A stretch of 64,000 bases of DNA. It comes from G965220205 sp965220205 (GTDB lineage Bacteria > Chloroflexota > Dehalococcoidia > Lucifugimonadales > Australimonadaceae). Shown here piece after piece: positions 8,290 through 17,310 of the stretch; the stretch's first letter is position 1, and every line of letters begins with the position of its first letter. The notes beneath the pieces are model-generated. The model made no database searches, was not told the origin of the DNA, and saw nothing but the letters and a program-made list of their open reading frames with translations. A program made the translations under genes and the position numbers. The DNA lies in contig OZ244812.1 of assembly GCA_965220205.1 (NCBI GenBank), positions 806,001-870,000 of the forward strand. The letters are read 5' to 3'.

Positions 8290-9482
8290 GGAATCTCTGA
8301 ACAAGTCTATAGGTTGAGGCAGTATCCTGGCAGTCACCCAGTGGCGCCAGGGAGTGAAGCGATGATGGACCAACCGACCTTTGCAGACGTGGACTACGAG
8401 AGCAAGAAGCGCAAGACCCGCAGGGAGCGATTTCTCGAACGCATGGGCGGGCTGATCCCCTGGGAACGGCTGGAAGGGCGCATCCGTCCCTTCTACCCCA
8501 CGGCGGGCCGGGGACGCCATCCGTATGCCCTGTCGGCGATGCTGCGGATTCACTGCGTGCAGCTGTTCTACAACCTCAGCGACCCCGGCATGGAGGACCT
8601 GCTGTACGACGTGGAGTCGGTGCGGCGGTTCGTGGGCTTGAAGCTGTCGGAGCCGCTGCCGGACGAGACCACCATCCTGAACTTCCGTCATCTGTTGGAG
8701 GAGCACGAACTGGGGGAGGGACTGTTCGCGGAGATCAAAGGGCATCTGGCGTCCCAGGGACTCCTGCTCCAGGAAGGGACAATCATGGACGCGAGCATCA
8801 TCGAGGCGCCGTCGTCGACGAAGAATCGAGCGGGTGCGCGAGACCCGGAGATGCACCAAGTGAAGAAGGGGAACAGGTGGCATTTCGGGATGAAGGTGCA
8901 CATCGGGGTGGACGCGGAGACGGGGGTGGTGCACAGCGTCGCGACGACGCCGGCCAATGTGAACGACGTGACGGAAGCGCACCGGTTGCTGCACGGCGGC
9001 GAGTCGCAGGTGTGGGGCGATGCCGGGTATCAGGGAGTCCAGAAGCGGGCGGAGCATCGGGGGCTGGAGGTGGAGTGGCAGGTGGCGATGCGGCCGGGCC
9101 AACGTCGGCAGTTGGAGCCGGGAAGCCCTGAGGCGTTGGCGGAGAAGGGCAAGGCGTCGGTCCGGGCGAAGGTGGAGCATCCGTTCCTGTACGTCAAACG
9201 GCACTTTGGCTACGCCAAGGTCCGCTACCGGGGGCTGGCCAAGAACACGCAACGGCTGATGGTGCTGCTGGGGCTGGCGAACCTGATGAGAGCCCAGCGG
9301 TGCTTGGCGGCATGACGGAGGCGCAGTGGGTTCAGATCGGGGTTGGGAGCAGGGAATCCGCCCCAGCAGGGTCGGTAGAAGACCCCCAACAGCCCCGTTC
9401 ACGGCACCAGCAGAGGGCTGCGAATCGCTGAAGAGCCCCCCACCAACACCACTCGGCCGACTGTGAGTTGTTCAGAGGTTCC
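8290..9482 (+). mobile_element. IS5-type insertion sequence, copy 2 (1193 bp)
   Basis: Same length and ends as copy 1. It is bounded by CTAG at 8286-8289 and CTAG at 9483-9486. The right-hand CTAG supplies the TAG stop codon of the leftward LigB-type gene that ends at 9483. The tandem head-to-tail arrangement shows that the CTAG formed at one end is reused as a target. Confidence 0.95.
8362..9315 (+). CDS. IS5-family transposase, copy 2
   Basis: The 317-residue product appears identical in sequence to that of copy 1, with the same ATG, ribosome site and intact DDE motifs. One silent difference from copy 1 is visible near 8780 (gggacaatc versus gggacgatc). Confidence 0.95.
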   Translation: MMDQPTFADVDYESKKRKTRRERFLERMGGLIPWERLEGRIRPFYPTAGRGRHPYALSAMLRIHCVQLFYNLSDPGMEDLLYDVESVRRFVGLKLSEPLPDETTILNFRHLLEEHELGEGLFAEIKGHLASQGLLLQEGTIMDASIIEAPSSTKNRAGARDPEMHQVKKGNRWHFGMKVHIGVDAETGVVHSVATTPANVNDVTEAHRLLHGGESQVWGDAGYQGVQKRAEHRGLEVEWQVAMRPGQRRQLEPGSPEALAEKGKASVRAKVEHPFLYVKRHFGYAKVRYRGLAKNTQRLMVLLGLANLMRAQRCLAA

Positions 9483-10466
9483 CTAGACGTCGTCGCAGTA
9501 GGCGAAGGCGTTGCCCACCGGCGAGGCGTAGACGTCAATGTAGTCGACGATGGTGGTGGGGCTCCCGTCGGTGACGCCTGCCGCCGCGATCCAGGCGCAG
9601 GTCTCGCGCGTGCCCATGGCCGGTCCGCCCAGCGACGGCATGCCGGTGATGTTCCGGGCGCGGGTCCGCGTGTCCTGGCTGATGTCGTCGGGCGGGATGA
9701 CGTAGCTGTCGAACTGCTCGGCCATCCCCTTAGCGTCTCCGGCCTTGAGGTGGTCGAGCATCCTGAGGTCGAACTCGGTGTTCAGCCATGCGCCGCGCGC
9801 TCCCGGCGTGTGCCACAGTCCTCCCGACGCCACGACGCCGATACGCAGGTCGCCGGGGAGCGTGTCGATCACGTCGCGAACGGCCCGCCCGAACTGGTAG
9901 GAGCGCATCCCGGTGACCTGCGGGGCGAAGTAGAGGTTCATCATGATGGGCACGATGGGGAGGCTGTAGTCGGTCATCTCCTCCGCGGCGCGGATGACCC
10001 CGCTGGCCAGGCCGCGGTCGGGCTTGGGCATGTCCATGCAGAAGGCGGGGTCGAACCCGCGGGACATGACCCCAGTCAGGACGGCGACCGCTAGCTCCGG
10101 GTGCCCCTTGAAGGTGAAGCCGGGCTCGACGTGCCGCCCGATCTGCGTCTCATGGCGGACCCGCGGGGACTTGCGGAACTCCTCGCCGACGTAGATCGCG
10201 AACGCCGGGTAGTTGTTGAAGTCGAAGCACTCGAGCTGATCGTCGCTGAACACGATGAGGACGTCCGGGCTGAGCTCGGCGATCCGCTCGCGCAGGACGC
10301 GAAAGCCCTCGTGGGTGCGCTCCGCCTTGCGGATGTTGGTCTCGTCGTCTTCGATAGGCACGTCCTCCCGGATGGGCCTGCCGAGCCTGCGCTGGCGCCA
10401 CATCTCGCCAGGGAGGGAGGTGGTGCCGCCGTGCGAATGAAAGAACGTGCCTACGAGGGTTGCCAT
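9483..10466 (-). CDS. LigB-type (class III) extradiol dioxygenase, paralog 1
   Basis: A 327-residue protein of the LigB family, which opens catechol-type rings with non-heme iron. By comparison with LigB of Sphingobium as I recall it, His12 (HSHGG), His219 (GGLWHTPG) and Glu288 (GTRETCAW) align with metal or catalytic residues. The second iron-ligand His (NDH in LigB) is Gln77 in FSDDQLE. The protein is about 25 residues longer than LigB. The next gene upstream (10529-11524) is a close paralog and the three lie in one leftward cluster. The TAG stop comes from the CTAG flank of IS copy 2. Confidence 0.85.
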   Translation of the reverse strand: MATLVGTFFHSHGGTTSLPGEMWRQRRLGRPIREDVPIEDDETNIRKAERTHEGFRVLRERIAELSPDVLIVFSDDQLECFDFNNYPAFAIYVGEEFRKSPRVRHETQIGRHVEPGFTFKGHPELAVAVLTGVMSRGFDPAFCMDMPKPDRGLASGVIRAAEEMTDYSLPIVPIMMNLYFAPQVTGMRSYQFGRAVRDVIDTLPGDLRIGVVASGGLWHTPGARGAWLNTEFDLRMLDHLKAGDAKGMAEQFDSYVIPPDDISQDTRTRARNITGMPSLGGPAMGTRETCAWIAAAGVTDGSPTTIVDYIDVYASPVGNAFAYCDDV

Positions 10467-10528
10467 GGCCCGCTGTCTCCTTTACCCGCTGGCTGTGTGC
10501 TATACTAACATAAAAACATAGCCGGACC

Positions 10529-11524
10529 TCACGCGATATCGTCGCAGTAGGCGAAGGCGTTGCCGGCTGGGGACGCCCAGACGTCCACATAGTCGACGAT
10601 AGTCGTGGGGGAGCCCTCGCTGGCCGCGGCGGCGGCAATCCACGTGCATGTCTCCCGCGTGCCCAGGGCGGGACCGCCCGGCGACGGCATGCCGGTCACG
10701 TTGCGGGAGCGCTCGCTCGTGTCCTGGCTCGGGTCGTCCGCGGGGATGACGTAGTCGTCGAAGTGCCGCGCCATGCCCTGGGCGTCGCCGGCCTTGAGCA
10801 GGTCGAGGGTGGTCAGATCGAACTCGGTGTTCAGCCACGCGCCCTGCGCTCCCGGCGTGTGCCATAGCCCGCCGGACGCGACGACGCCGACGCGCAGGTC
10901 GCCGGGGAACTCGTCTATGGCCTCGCGCACGGCGCGTCCGAGCTGGTAGCAGCGCCAGCCGGTGGGTTGCGGGGCGAAGTAGAGGTTCATCATGATGGGC
11001 ACGATGGGGAGGGTGAAGTCGGTCATCTCTTCGGCCGTGCGGACGATCCCGCTGGCGAGCCCACGGTCGGGCTTGGGCATGTCTATGGAGAACGCCGGGT
11101 CGAAGCCCCGTTTCATGATGCCGGTGAGCGTCGCGACCGCGAGATCGGGGCAGCCGTTGAACAGATAGCCCGGCTCCGCGTGACGCCCGGCGGGATTGGC
11201 GTCGATATCGCGGCTCCGGCCCTGTCCCTTCCTGAACTGCTCGCCAACGAAGACCGAGAAGGCAGGGTAGTTGTTGAAGTCGAAGCACTGGAGCTGGTCG
11301 TCGCTGAACACAACCAGCACGTCGGTCTCGAGCTCGGCGATCTTCTCCCGGAGCACGCGGAAGCTGTCGTGGATGCGAGCGCACTTCGCGAAGTTCGTCT
11401 CGTCGTCCTCCACGGGGACGTCCTCGCGCACGGGCCGCCGCAGCCTCAACGTCCGCCAATGCTCAGGGGCGAGCGTGGTCGACCCGCCGTGTGAGTGAAA
11501 GAACGTGCCTACGAGGGTTGCCAT
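10529..11524 (-). CDS. LigB-type extradiol dioxygenase, paralog 2
   Basis: A 331-residue paralog of the downstream gene, colinear throughout and sharing the start MATLVGTFFHSHGG. It keeps His12, the GGLWHTPG His and the GTRETCTW Glu, and again has FSDDQLQ with Gln77 where LigB has a His ligand. The two genes are separated by 62 bp that include an A/T-rich stretch (about 10500-10520), where a promoter for paralog 1 may lie. They probably arose by local duplication and may prefer different aromatic acids. Confidence 0.85.
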   Translation of the reverse strand: MATLVGTFFHSHGGSTTLAPEHWRTLRLRRPVREDVPVEDDETNFAKCARIHDSFRVLREKIAELETDVLVVFSDDQLQCFDFNNYPAFSVFVGEQFRKGQGRSRDIDANPAGRHAEPGYLFNGCPDLAVATLTGIMKRGFDPAFSIDMPKPDRGLASGIVRTAEEMTDFTLPIVPIMMNLYFAPQPTGWRCYQLGRAVREAIDEFPGDLRVGVVASGGLWHTPGAQGAWLNTEFDLTTLDLLKAGDAQGMARHFDDYVIPADDPSQDTSERSRNVTGMPSPGGPALGTRETCTWIAAAAASEGSPTTIVDYVDVWASPAGNAFAYCDDIA

Positions 11525-11546
11525 CTGCGCGTTGCTCCTCCCGCGG

Positions 11547-12449
11547 CTACTGCCACGTTGCGAACGCCATAGCGCAGCCGACGCCGGACAGGGTGCGGTA
11601 GCACGGCTGGTAGTCGATGACGTCGCCGGGCTTGTCGCCGGTAGCGGCGGCGATGATCCAGTTCCGTATCTCCGATGTCCCGCTCACGAGCACCTCGGGG
11701 TCCATCGACGCCATGTAGTCGATGTCGTGCTCCTCGACGGCCTTGAGGAACGTCCGGTCGACGCCCTCGTCGATGACCATATGGGAGAGCCCTCCCGAGG
11801 CCATGATGAGGACGTTCTGGGAGCCGGCGAACTCGTCGATGGCGCCCGCAAGCGCCTGCCCGAACTGGACGCACCGCTTCGGCGAGCAGGTCGGCGGGTA
11901 GTAGGTGTTCACCATGATGGGGACGATGGAGTAGCGCGCGTCCGCGTTGGTCGTGTGCAGGGGCCTGCCAAAGGCGTGCCCGAGTCCCTGCTCCATCCTG
12001 GTCTGCGTCGACCATGCCGGGTCGAACCCAGAGTCGAGCAGGCTGTCGATGATCGAACGTCCGAGGCCGGCGTCGACGCGGTAGCGCGTGACCTCGTCCT
12101 GGTAGTCGTCGCCCATGTGGTAGTGCGTGATGCGGGTGCTGGCGTCGACCTCGTCGCCGACGTAGATGACGAACGGCGGCGTGTTGTCAACGAGGATGTT
12201 CTCCCGCTGATCGTCTCCGAGCAGGACGATTACGTCGGGGGCGAGCTCGTCGACCTTGCGGCGCACGATTTCCATGTCCTCCATGCACGCGTTGTAGCGG
12301 CGCTCCATCACCTCCGGGAGGACCTCCGCGCGCATACCGGGCTTCTCGTTGTCGGCGTCCTCCCGCCTGAGGATTCTCGGCCAGAGTTCGGGCGGGAGAT
12401 ACAGCTGCGGGCCATGAGAGAGGGCGACGCGGCCGATGATCTGGGCCAT
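11547..12449 (-). CDS. LigB-type extradiol dioxygenase, paralog 3
   Basis: A 300-residue LigB-family protein, more divergent than paralogs 1 and 2. It has His12 in ALSHGPQL, GDDQRENI with Gln at the usual His position, GGLSHMV and GTSEIRNW. It is the first gene of the leftward cluster 11547-10529-9483. The divergent bicupin gene starts 183 bp away, so a shared control region is likely between 12450 and 12631. Confidence 0.84.
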   Translation of the reverse strand: MAQIIGRVALSHGPQLYLPPELWPRILRREDADNEKPGMRAEVLPEVMERRYNACMEDMEIVRRKVDELAPDVIVLLGDDQRENILVDNTPPFVIYVGDEVDASTRITHYHMGDDYQDEVTRYRVDAGLGRSIIDSLLDSGFDPAWSTQTRMEQGLGHAFGRPLHTTNADARYSIVPIMVNTYYPPTCSPKRCVQFGQALAGAIDEFAGSQNVLIMASGGLSHMVIDEGVDRTFLKAVEEHDIDYMASMDPEVLVSGTSEIRNWIIAAATGDKPGDVIDYQPCYRTLSGVGCAMAFATWQ

Positions 12450-12631
12450 GGGAGACTCCTTCGCGTTCCGGTTGGAGTGGAGTGTACTCCCCCGCGAGGT
12501 TGACGGCGACGCACGATTGGCCTGGAATCAGCTATCCTGCGCTTGCACGCCTGCACGGGCGGGCGACGGCCGAGCAGAGCAGAGAGGCGCGAGCCGCGTA
12601 CGGCCAGCCGAAACACAGGAGGAAACCACTC

Positions 12632-13789
12632 ATGGCGGAGAATGCGGACGTCCAAGACCAGATCGCCCGAGGCGGCGGCGCGGACAGCAGGTACCTGTAC
12701 GACCTGTGGATGGAGGCGCAGGGCGTGCCGGTCCACCGCGGCTATTTCATCGAGGACCTGCGCACGGTGGAGTTGGGGCCGTGGGAGGAGCGCGAGTGCA
12801 ACGCAGCGTTCATCCAGCTCGTGGGCATGGAGGGCATAGCGGAAGCCCGGGTCACGGAGATACCGGGCGGCGGCACGGTCCCGCCGATGAGGTTCGCGCT
12901 GGACGAGGTCGTCTATGCGCTCAGCGGACAGGGCATCGCCACGGTGTGGGCGGACGGCGTGCCGAAGCACAGCTTCGAGTTCGCCGCGCGCAGCCTGTTC
13001 CTCATCCCGCGGGGAGCGTCGCGTCAGTTCGCCAACGCGCGGGGCGATCAGCCTCTGCGTCTGCTGCACAACAACTACCTGCCGGTTGCGATGTCGCTCG
13101 AACCGGACCCTGATTTCTACTTCAACAACACCTTCCCACACCCTGAGCTGCTGCAGCCGCGAGAGGAGGAGCTGTACGCCGTCGCGACGCGCGCGCCCAA
13201 CATGGGCCGAGGCGCCACCTGGTACGGCAACTTCTTCACGGACATGGGCGCTTGGTCGGACATCGTGCCTCACCGCCAGCGCGGCGGAGGCGGGTATGTG
13301 GTGGACGTCTCGTTTCCCCACTCGCAGATGGGCGGCCACATGTCCGTGTTCCCGCCGGGCGTGTACAAGAAGGGCCATCGCCACGGACCGGGCCGCGTCA
13401 TCGTGATCCCGGCGGGCGAGGGCTACTCGATCCTGTGGCCGGAGGGGCAGGAGAAGATTGTTGCCCCGTGGCACGAGGGCAGCATGTTCACGCCGCCCGG
13501 GGGTTGGTTCCACCAGCACTTCAACGTGAGCGTCGCGCCGGCGCGCTACCTCGCACTCGCGCCCTTGCCGCAGTTCGCCGGCCACGGCGAGGAGGTTACC
13601 GACCGGGACCGGAACCAGATTGAGTACCCCTCCGAGGAGCCGTGGATCCGCGAGCGGTTCGAGGAGGAGCTCGCCAAGCGAGGTCTGGAGAGCCTCATGC
13701 CCGACGAGGCCTACCGGGACCCCAAGTACAAGTGGGGGTACGCGACGGAGGAGCGGGGCGCCATCCTTGGCGCGCGTTCTTCCGACTAG
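12632..13789 (+). CDS. bicupin protein (paralog 2)
   Basis: The start ATG at 12632 follows AGGAGG at 12617-12622. The 385-residue product has two cupin barrels. The N-terminal barrel (FALDEVVYALSGQGIATVW, IPRGASRQFAN) lacks the usual His ligands. The C-terminal barrel keeps YKKGHRHGPG and GGWFHQHFN. Only one metal site is therefore expected, unlike in paralogs 1 and 3. The luciferase-like monooxygenase gene follows after 49 bp. The substrate is unknown, and a ring-cleavage or isomerase role is only suggested by its neighbours. Confidence 0.82.
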   Translation: MAENADVQDQIARGGGADSRYLYDLWMEAQGVPVHRGYFIEDLRTVELGPWEERECNAAFIQLVGMEGIAEARVTEIPGGGTVPPMRFALDEVVYALSGQGIATVWADGVPKHSFEFAARSLFLIPRGASRQFANARGDQPLRLLHNNYLPVAMSLEPDPDFYFNNTFPHPELLQPREEELYAVATRAPNMGRGATWYGNFFTDMGAWSDIVPHRQRGGGGYVVDVSFPHSQMGGHMSVFPPGVYKKGHRHGPGRVIVIPAGEGYSILWPEGQEKIVAPWHEGSMFTPPGGWFHQHFNVSVAPARYLALAPLPQFAGHGEEVTDRDRNQIEYPSEEPWIRERFEEELAKRGLESLMPDEAYRDPKYKWGYATEERGAILGARSSD

Positions 13790-13838
13790 GGCGAGACTGC
13801 CTAGGGCGAGAGTATGAGATGAGAAGAGAGGACAACTC

Positions 13839-14927
13839 ATGAACTCACCGGTCCTGGACGCGCCCCTCGCGATCGGCATCTTCGACCAGGTGGAGTGGGA
13901 GGACCGGCCGGCGTCCGAAGTCTATGCTGACCACCTCGAGCTCATCGAGTACGCGGACGCCGCCGGCTTTCACTGCTACCACCTCGGCGAGCATCACGCG
14001 AGCCCGCTCTCGCTGACGCCGTCGCCCAACCTGCTCCTGGCCGCGGCGTCGCAGCGCACGCGGCGCATGCGGCTCGGCACGCTCGTCTACACGCTGCCGT
14101 ACTACGACCCCATGCGGCTCGTAGACGAGATCAACATGATCGATCATCTGTCGAACGGACGGCTCGAACTCGGGGTCGGCCGGGGCATCTCGGCGCTGGA
14201 GGCGAGCTTCTTCGGCGTCACGACGATCGAGGACTCGCGGTCCATCTACCGGGAGAACTTCGACGCGATGATTGCGGCCTTCACCGCGCAGGACAGCTTC
14301 ACCTTCGAGGGACAGCACCACTCGTACACCGACCTCCCGCTGTGGCTCCACCCGGTGCAGCGCCCGTACCCGCCGCTGTGGTTCCCGAGCAGCAACTCGG
14401 AGAGCATCCCGTTCACGGCGGGCCAAGGGCTGAACACGGTGCTGAACAACTACTTCACGCGCGAGGTCACCCGCTCGTTGGTGCAGCAATACGCCGAGAC
14501 CTTCGAGGAGAGCAGATCGAACCCGGACCGGCTGAACGCCCACGTGGACATCCCCAAGGTGGGGTGGTCCGTGAAGGTCGTCGTCGCGCCGACGGAGGAG
14601 CAGGCCGATGCGACGGCGCGCCAAGGGTTCGCCACGTGGCGGGAGCACATCTCCTACCTGGAGCGCCGCGCCAAGCTCCCCCCGCGGGCGGACCGCGGAG
14701 GGTACGACTTCCACCGCGAGAACGGCTCGCTGCTGGTCGGCTCGCCCGAACAGGTCGCGGAGGAGATGAACGAGACCGTCGAGGGTACGGGAGTGAACTA
14801 CCTGCTGTGCTCGTTCGCGTTCGGCGCGCTGCCGCACGCGGACGCCATGCGGTCGATGGAGCTGTTCGCCGAGCGCGTCATGCCGCAGTTCGTCCAGCCC
14901 GCGCCGGAGAAGACGCCCGCAGGCTAG
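13839..14927 (+). CDS. luciferase-like (LLM class) flavin monooxygenase
   Basis: A 362-residue TIM-barrel protein of the bacterial luciferase-like family that uses reduced FMN or F420. Family landmarks are EYADAAGFHCYHLGEHH (about residues 34-50), NMIDHLSNGRLELGVGRG (about 100-117) and the C-terminal LVGSPEQVAEEMNE. Such enzymes hydroxylate or desulfonate organic substrates. Its bicupin neighbour upstream reads the same way. The gene overlaps the convergent DUF1905 gene by 4 bp. Confidence 0.88.
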   Translation: MNSPVLDAPLAIGIFDQVEWEDRPASEVYADHLELIEYADAAGFHCYHLGEHHASPLSLTPSPNLLLAAASQRTRRMRLGTLVYTLPYYDPMRLVDEINMIDHLSNGRLELGVGRGISALEASFFGVTTIEDSRSIYRENFDAMIAAFTAQDSFTFEGQHHSYTDLPLWLHPVQRPYPPLWFPSSNSESIPFTAGQGLNTVLNNYFTREVTRSLVQQYAETFEESRSNPDRLNAHVDIPKVGWSVKVVVAPTEEQADATARQGFATWREHISYLERRAKLPPRADRGGYDFHRENGSLLVGSPEQVAEEMNETVEGTGVNYLLCSFAFGALPHADAMRSMELFAERVMPQFVQPAPEKTPAG

Positions 14928-15865
14928 CGGGGGCCGGCGGGACTCAGCCGGGCGTGCTGGGCGCCGACGGCGTAGGCCTCGCAGAGCAGCGACGCCAGCG
15001 CGTCGATCTGCTCGGGCCCGGTGATGCGGGTGACGTGCCAGTGGACGTCGGGCGAGATGGTCTCGATCCTGTGGAACAGCGGGCGCTCGACGCGGCGCCT
15101 GAGCCAGACGCCCACCTCGAGCCACCGGGTCTTGGGAGCAGCGCCGGCGAACCGCACGCGCACCATGAACGACACACGGTCGTGGTAGGGCACGAACTTG
15201 ACGGGCCCGCAGGCCTCGACGGCCTCGCGCAGCGATGCGAAGAGGTCGCGGATGCGCGGCGGCTTCCCCGCAAACGGCGTATCGAGGGTGTGGGTCGCGC
15301 AGGAGTGGTACTGGTTGCGGTTGACGAACTGGTTGCCGCAATTCGGGCATGTCCACAGGGGGCGGCCGGCGTTCAGGCGGGGGAGATCGCGGGGCCGTCC
15401 GAGGACATGGTCCACCGCTTGAGCGACCCTCTTCGCCCGCGACTGGGGCGTGCGCGCGTCGTCGATGAAACGCAGGAGCTGGCGGCGGTTGGAAGGCGAG
15501 AGGGCGTCGAACACGGGCCGGGCGCGCTGGGCGGCCAGCGCGGCGGCGAGGTCCTCGGAGGGCGTCACATCCTCCTCGCGGGTGGGACGGAGGTCGAAGC
15601 GGACCGTGTCGCCGACGCCGACGCGCGCGGCGCTCCGCATGCCGCCGTTGACGTACAACCGCTGGCCTTTGCGGCCCACCGGGACGAGAGTGGCATTGAC
15701 CGGGACGCCGTTGAGGTCGCCCAAGACCCTGTTGCGTCCGGCGGCGGCGTAGGCGGAGAAGGCGCGGGTGACGCTTGCGGGGATGTCCACGTAGGCGTTC
15801 GGTCCCTGCTTGTGGACGGTGGCCTCGAATGAGGCTGTAGGCGCTTCGTCGTCGCTAGCGGTCAC
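14924..15865 (-). CDS. DUF1905 / YdeI-like / DUF5655 three-domain protein
   Basis: A 313-residue protein that looks like a fusion. Residues about 10-95 form a DUF1905-type barrel (YVDIPASVTRAF, VPVNATLVPVGRKGQRLYVN). A helical YdeI-type segment with LSPSNRRQLLRFIDDARTPQ covers about 120-160. A zinc-ribbon-like CPNCGNQFVNRNQYHSC (about 173-189) then leads into a DUF5655-like C-terminus (GPVKFVPYHDRVSFMVRVRF). No biochemical role is established, though YdeI relatives are linked to envelope stress. Confidence 0.75.
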   Translation of the reverse strand: MTASDDEAPTASFEATVHKQGPNAYVDIPASVTRAFSAYAAAGRNRVLGDLNGVPVNATLVPVGRKGQRLYVNGGMRSAARVGVGDTVRFDLRPTREEDVTPSEDLAAALAAQRARPVFDALSPSNRRQLLRFIDDARTPQSRAKRVAQAVDHVLGRPRDLPRLNAGRPLWTCPNCGNQFVNRNQYHSCATHTLDTPFAGKPPRIRDLFASLREAVEACGPVKFVPYHDRVSFMVRVRFAGAAPKTRWLEVGVWLRRRVERPLFHRIETISPDVHWHVTRITGPEQIDALASLLCEAYAVGAQHARLSPAGPR

Positions 15866-15955
15866 GGGCCGAGTATACGGCTCACGGCGCGCTCAGCGTT
15901 GCGGCGAACTAGGGAATCTCTGAACGACTCGCTGATGCTCTCGGCAGGCCCCCTC

Positions 15956-17226
15956 TGTGCGACCGGGCACATAGGTAACACGAGACCGGTCACATGGGTA
16001 ACACCGTGACGGGGGTGTGCAGGATACTCCTTCGGTGGGCGTCCAATAGTCCGATCGCCAAGGGGCCGAACCGGACCGTCCAGTAGCGGTCGTCTCGTTG
16101 GATGAGCCCCACCGGCTCGCCGATGAGGGCCTCGCTCAGGTAGAGGAGACCCCCGCCCCACTTGATCTCGCCATTGGTCCGGACGCGGCGGACGATGACG
16201 CCGGCGTCGTAGACCGGGCTCGCGACCGTGCGGGGGTAGGGTCGTGGCGAAGGGCGGTAGTGGTCCGCTGGGGGCGTCTGGCCCAAGGCCTCGTGCGGCC
16301 GCTGGTGGTTGTACCGGGAGCGGTAGGCGTCGAAGACCCGCTGCTGCCGGCCGGGGTGGGCCCGACGGGGTGGAGGGCCTCCTCGTTCAGGGTGCGGTGG
16401 AACCGCTCGAGGCGGCCGTTCTGTTCGGGGTGTCCCGGCTGGATGCGCTCCGGGATCACGCCGAGCTTGACGAACCAGACGGCGAGCTGGGTCAGGCCGC
16501 CGAGGGCGGTGCTGGCGAAAGGCGGCCCGTTGTCGGAGCGGATGACGAGGGGGAGTCCGTACTCGCGGAAGGTGCGCTCGAAGACGGGACGGACCTGGTG
16601 GAAGGCGGGGCGGAGCAGCGCCTGGCAGGCGAGCAGGTAGCGGGAGCGGGCGTCCTGGATGGTGAGGGGGTCGATGCGGACGCCGTCGCCGGTGCGAACC
16701 CAGCCCTTGAAGTCGGTGCACCAGCAATCGTTGGGGTGGACGGCTTGCTGGAAGGGGTCGTGCCACGGGGCCGTGCGGCGACGGCGCCTCCGGCGGCGGA
16801 CGAGGCCGGCCCGATCGAGGATGGCGCCGCGGTGCTGGGAGCGGGCCAGCGGAGGTGGGGATAGGCGGCGCGGAGGAGAGGGACCAGCTTCTTGGGGCCG
16901 AGGGCGGCGTCCTTGCGTTTGGCCACGCCCAAGAGGTTTACCACCTCCTGGGGGGTGGCGTTGTGGGGCGCGCGCGGGGCGCGGCTGCGGTCGAGGAGGC
17001 CATCGGCTCCCGCGGCGCGGAAGCGGTTGATGAACTTGTGGGGCGGTCTTGCGGCTGACGCCGAAGTGGTGGGCGAGAGCGGCGACCGGCTCCTCCCCCT
17101 CCTGCCAAGCGGCGATGAAGGCTTCGCGCTCGTGGTGGGCGGTGGTGTCCTGCCAAGGCAACATGGTCCCTCCTGGGTAGTCTGTGCGTAGGATGGCCCA
17201 GCTGTTACCCATGTGCCCGGTCTTGT
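15956..17226 (-). mobile_element. IS481-type insertion sequence, degenerate
   Basis: Inverted repeats of about 20 bp (gaccgggcacatRggtaac) bound the element. The left end carries a second, imperfect copy of the motif (gaccggtcacatgggtaac). The transposase inside is broken by several frameshifts, so this copy cannot move by itself. Confidence 0.7.
15990..17164 (-). pseudogene. IS481-family transposase, frameshifted
   Basis: The coding potential jumps between all three leftward frames. It starts MLPWQDTTAHHEREAF at 17164 with a helix-turn-helix (VAALAHHFGVSRKTA), then moves to PHKFINRFRAAGADGLLDRS. It then returns to the first frame for the integrase core (CWCTDFKGW, VIRSDNGPPFAS, EQNGRLERFHRTLN, the D-D-E residues). 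It ends in a third frame with SRYNHQRPHEALGQ. At least three indels are needed, so this is a dead gene. Confidence 0.85.
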
Positions 17227-17252
17227 GTTACCTCTCTTCCCGGTCTGTACCC

Positions 17253-17290
17253 TCCTCAATCCTCCCCCCGGCGGGGGAGGAGCCCAGACC
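17253..17290. repeat. GC-rich intergenic palindrome (CCTCAATCCTCCCCC family)
   Basis: ctcaatcctccccccgg followed by cgggggaggagcccagac. It lies 20 bp downstream of the bicupin paralog 3 stop codon and could end its transcript. Confidence 0.7.
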
Positions 17291-17310
17291 GGATTGGGAC
17301 AGCGCTATCC

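Noticed and set aside
10495..10528. Definite promoter between LigB-type paralogs 1 and 2
   Set aside because: The stretch is A/T-rich with a TATACT-like word on the rightward strand, but no paired -35 and -10 in the needed leftward direction is convincing.
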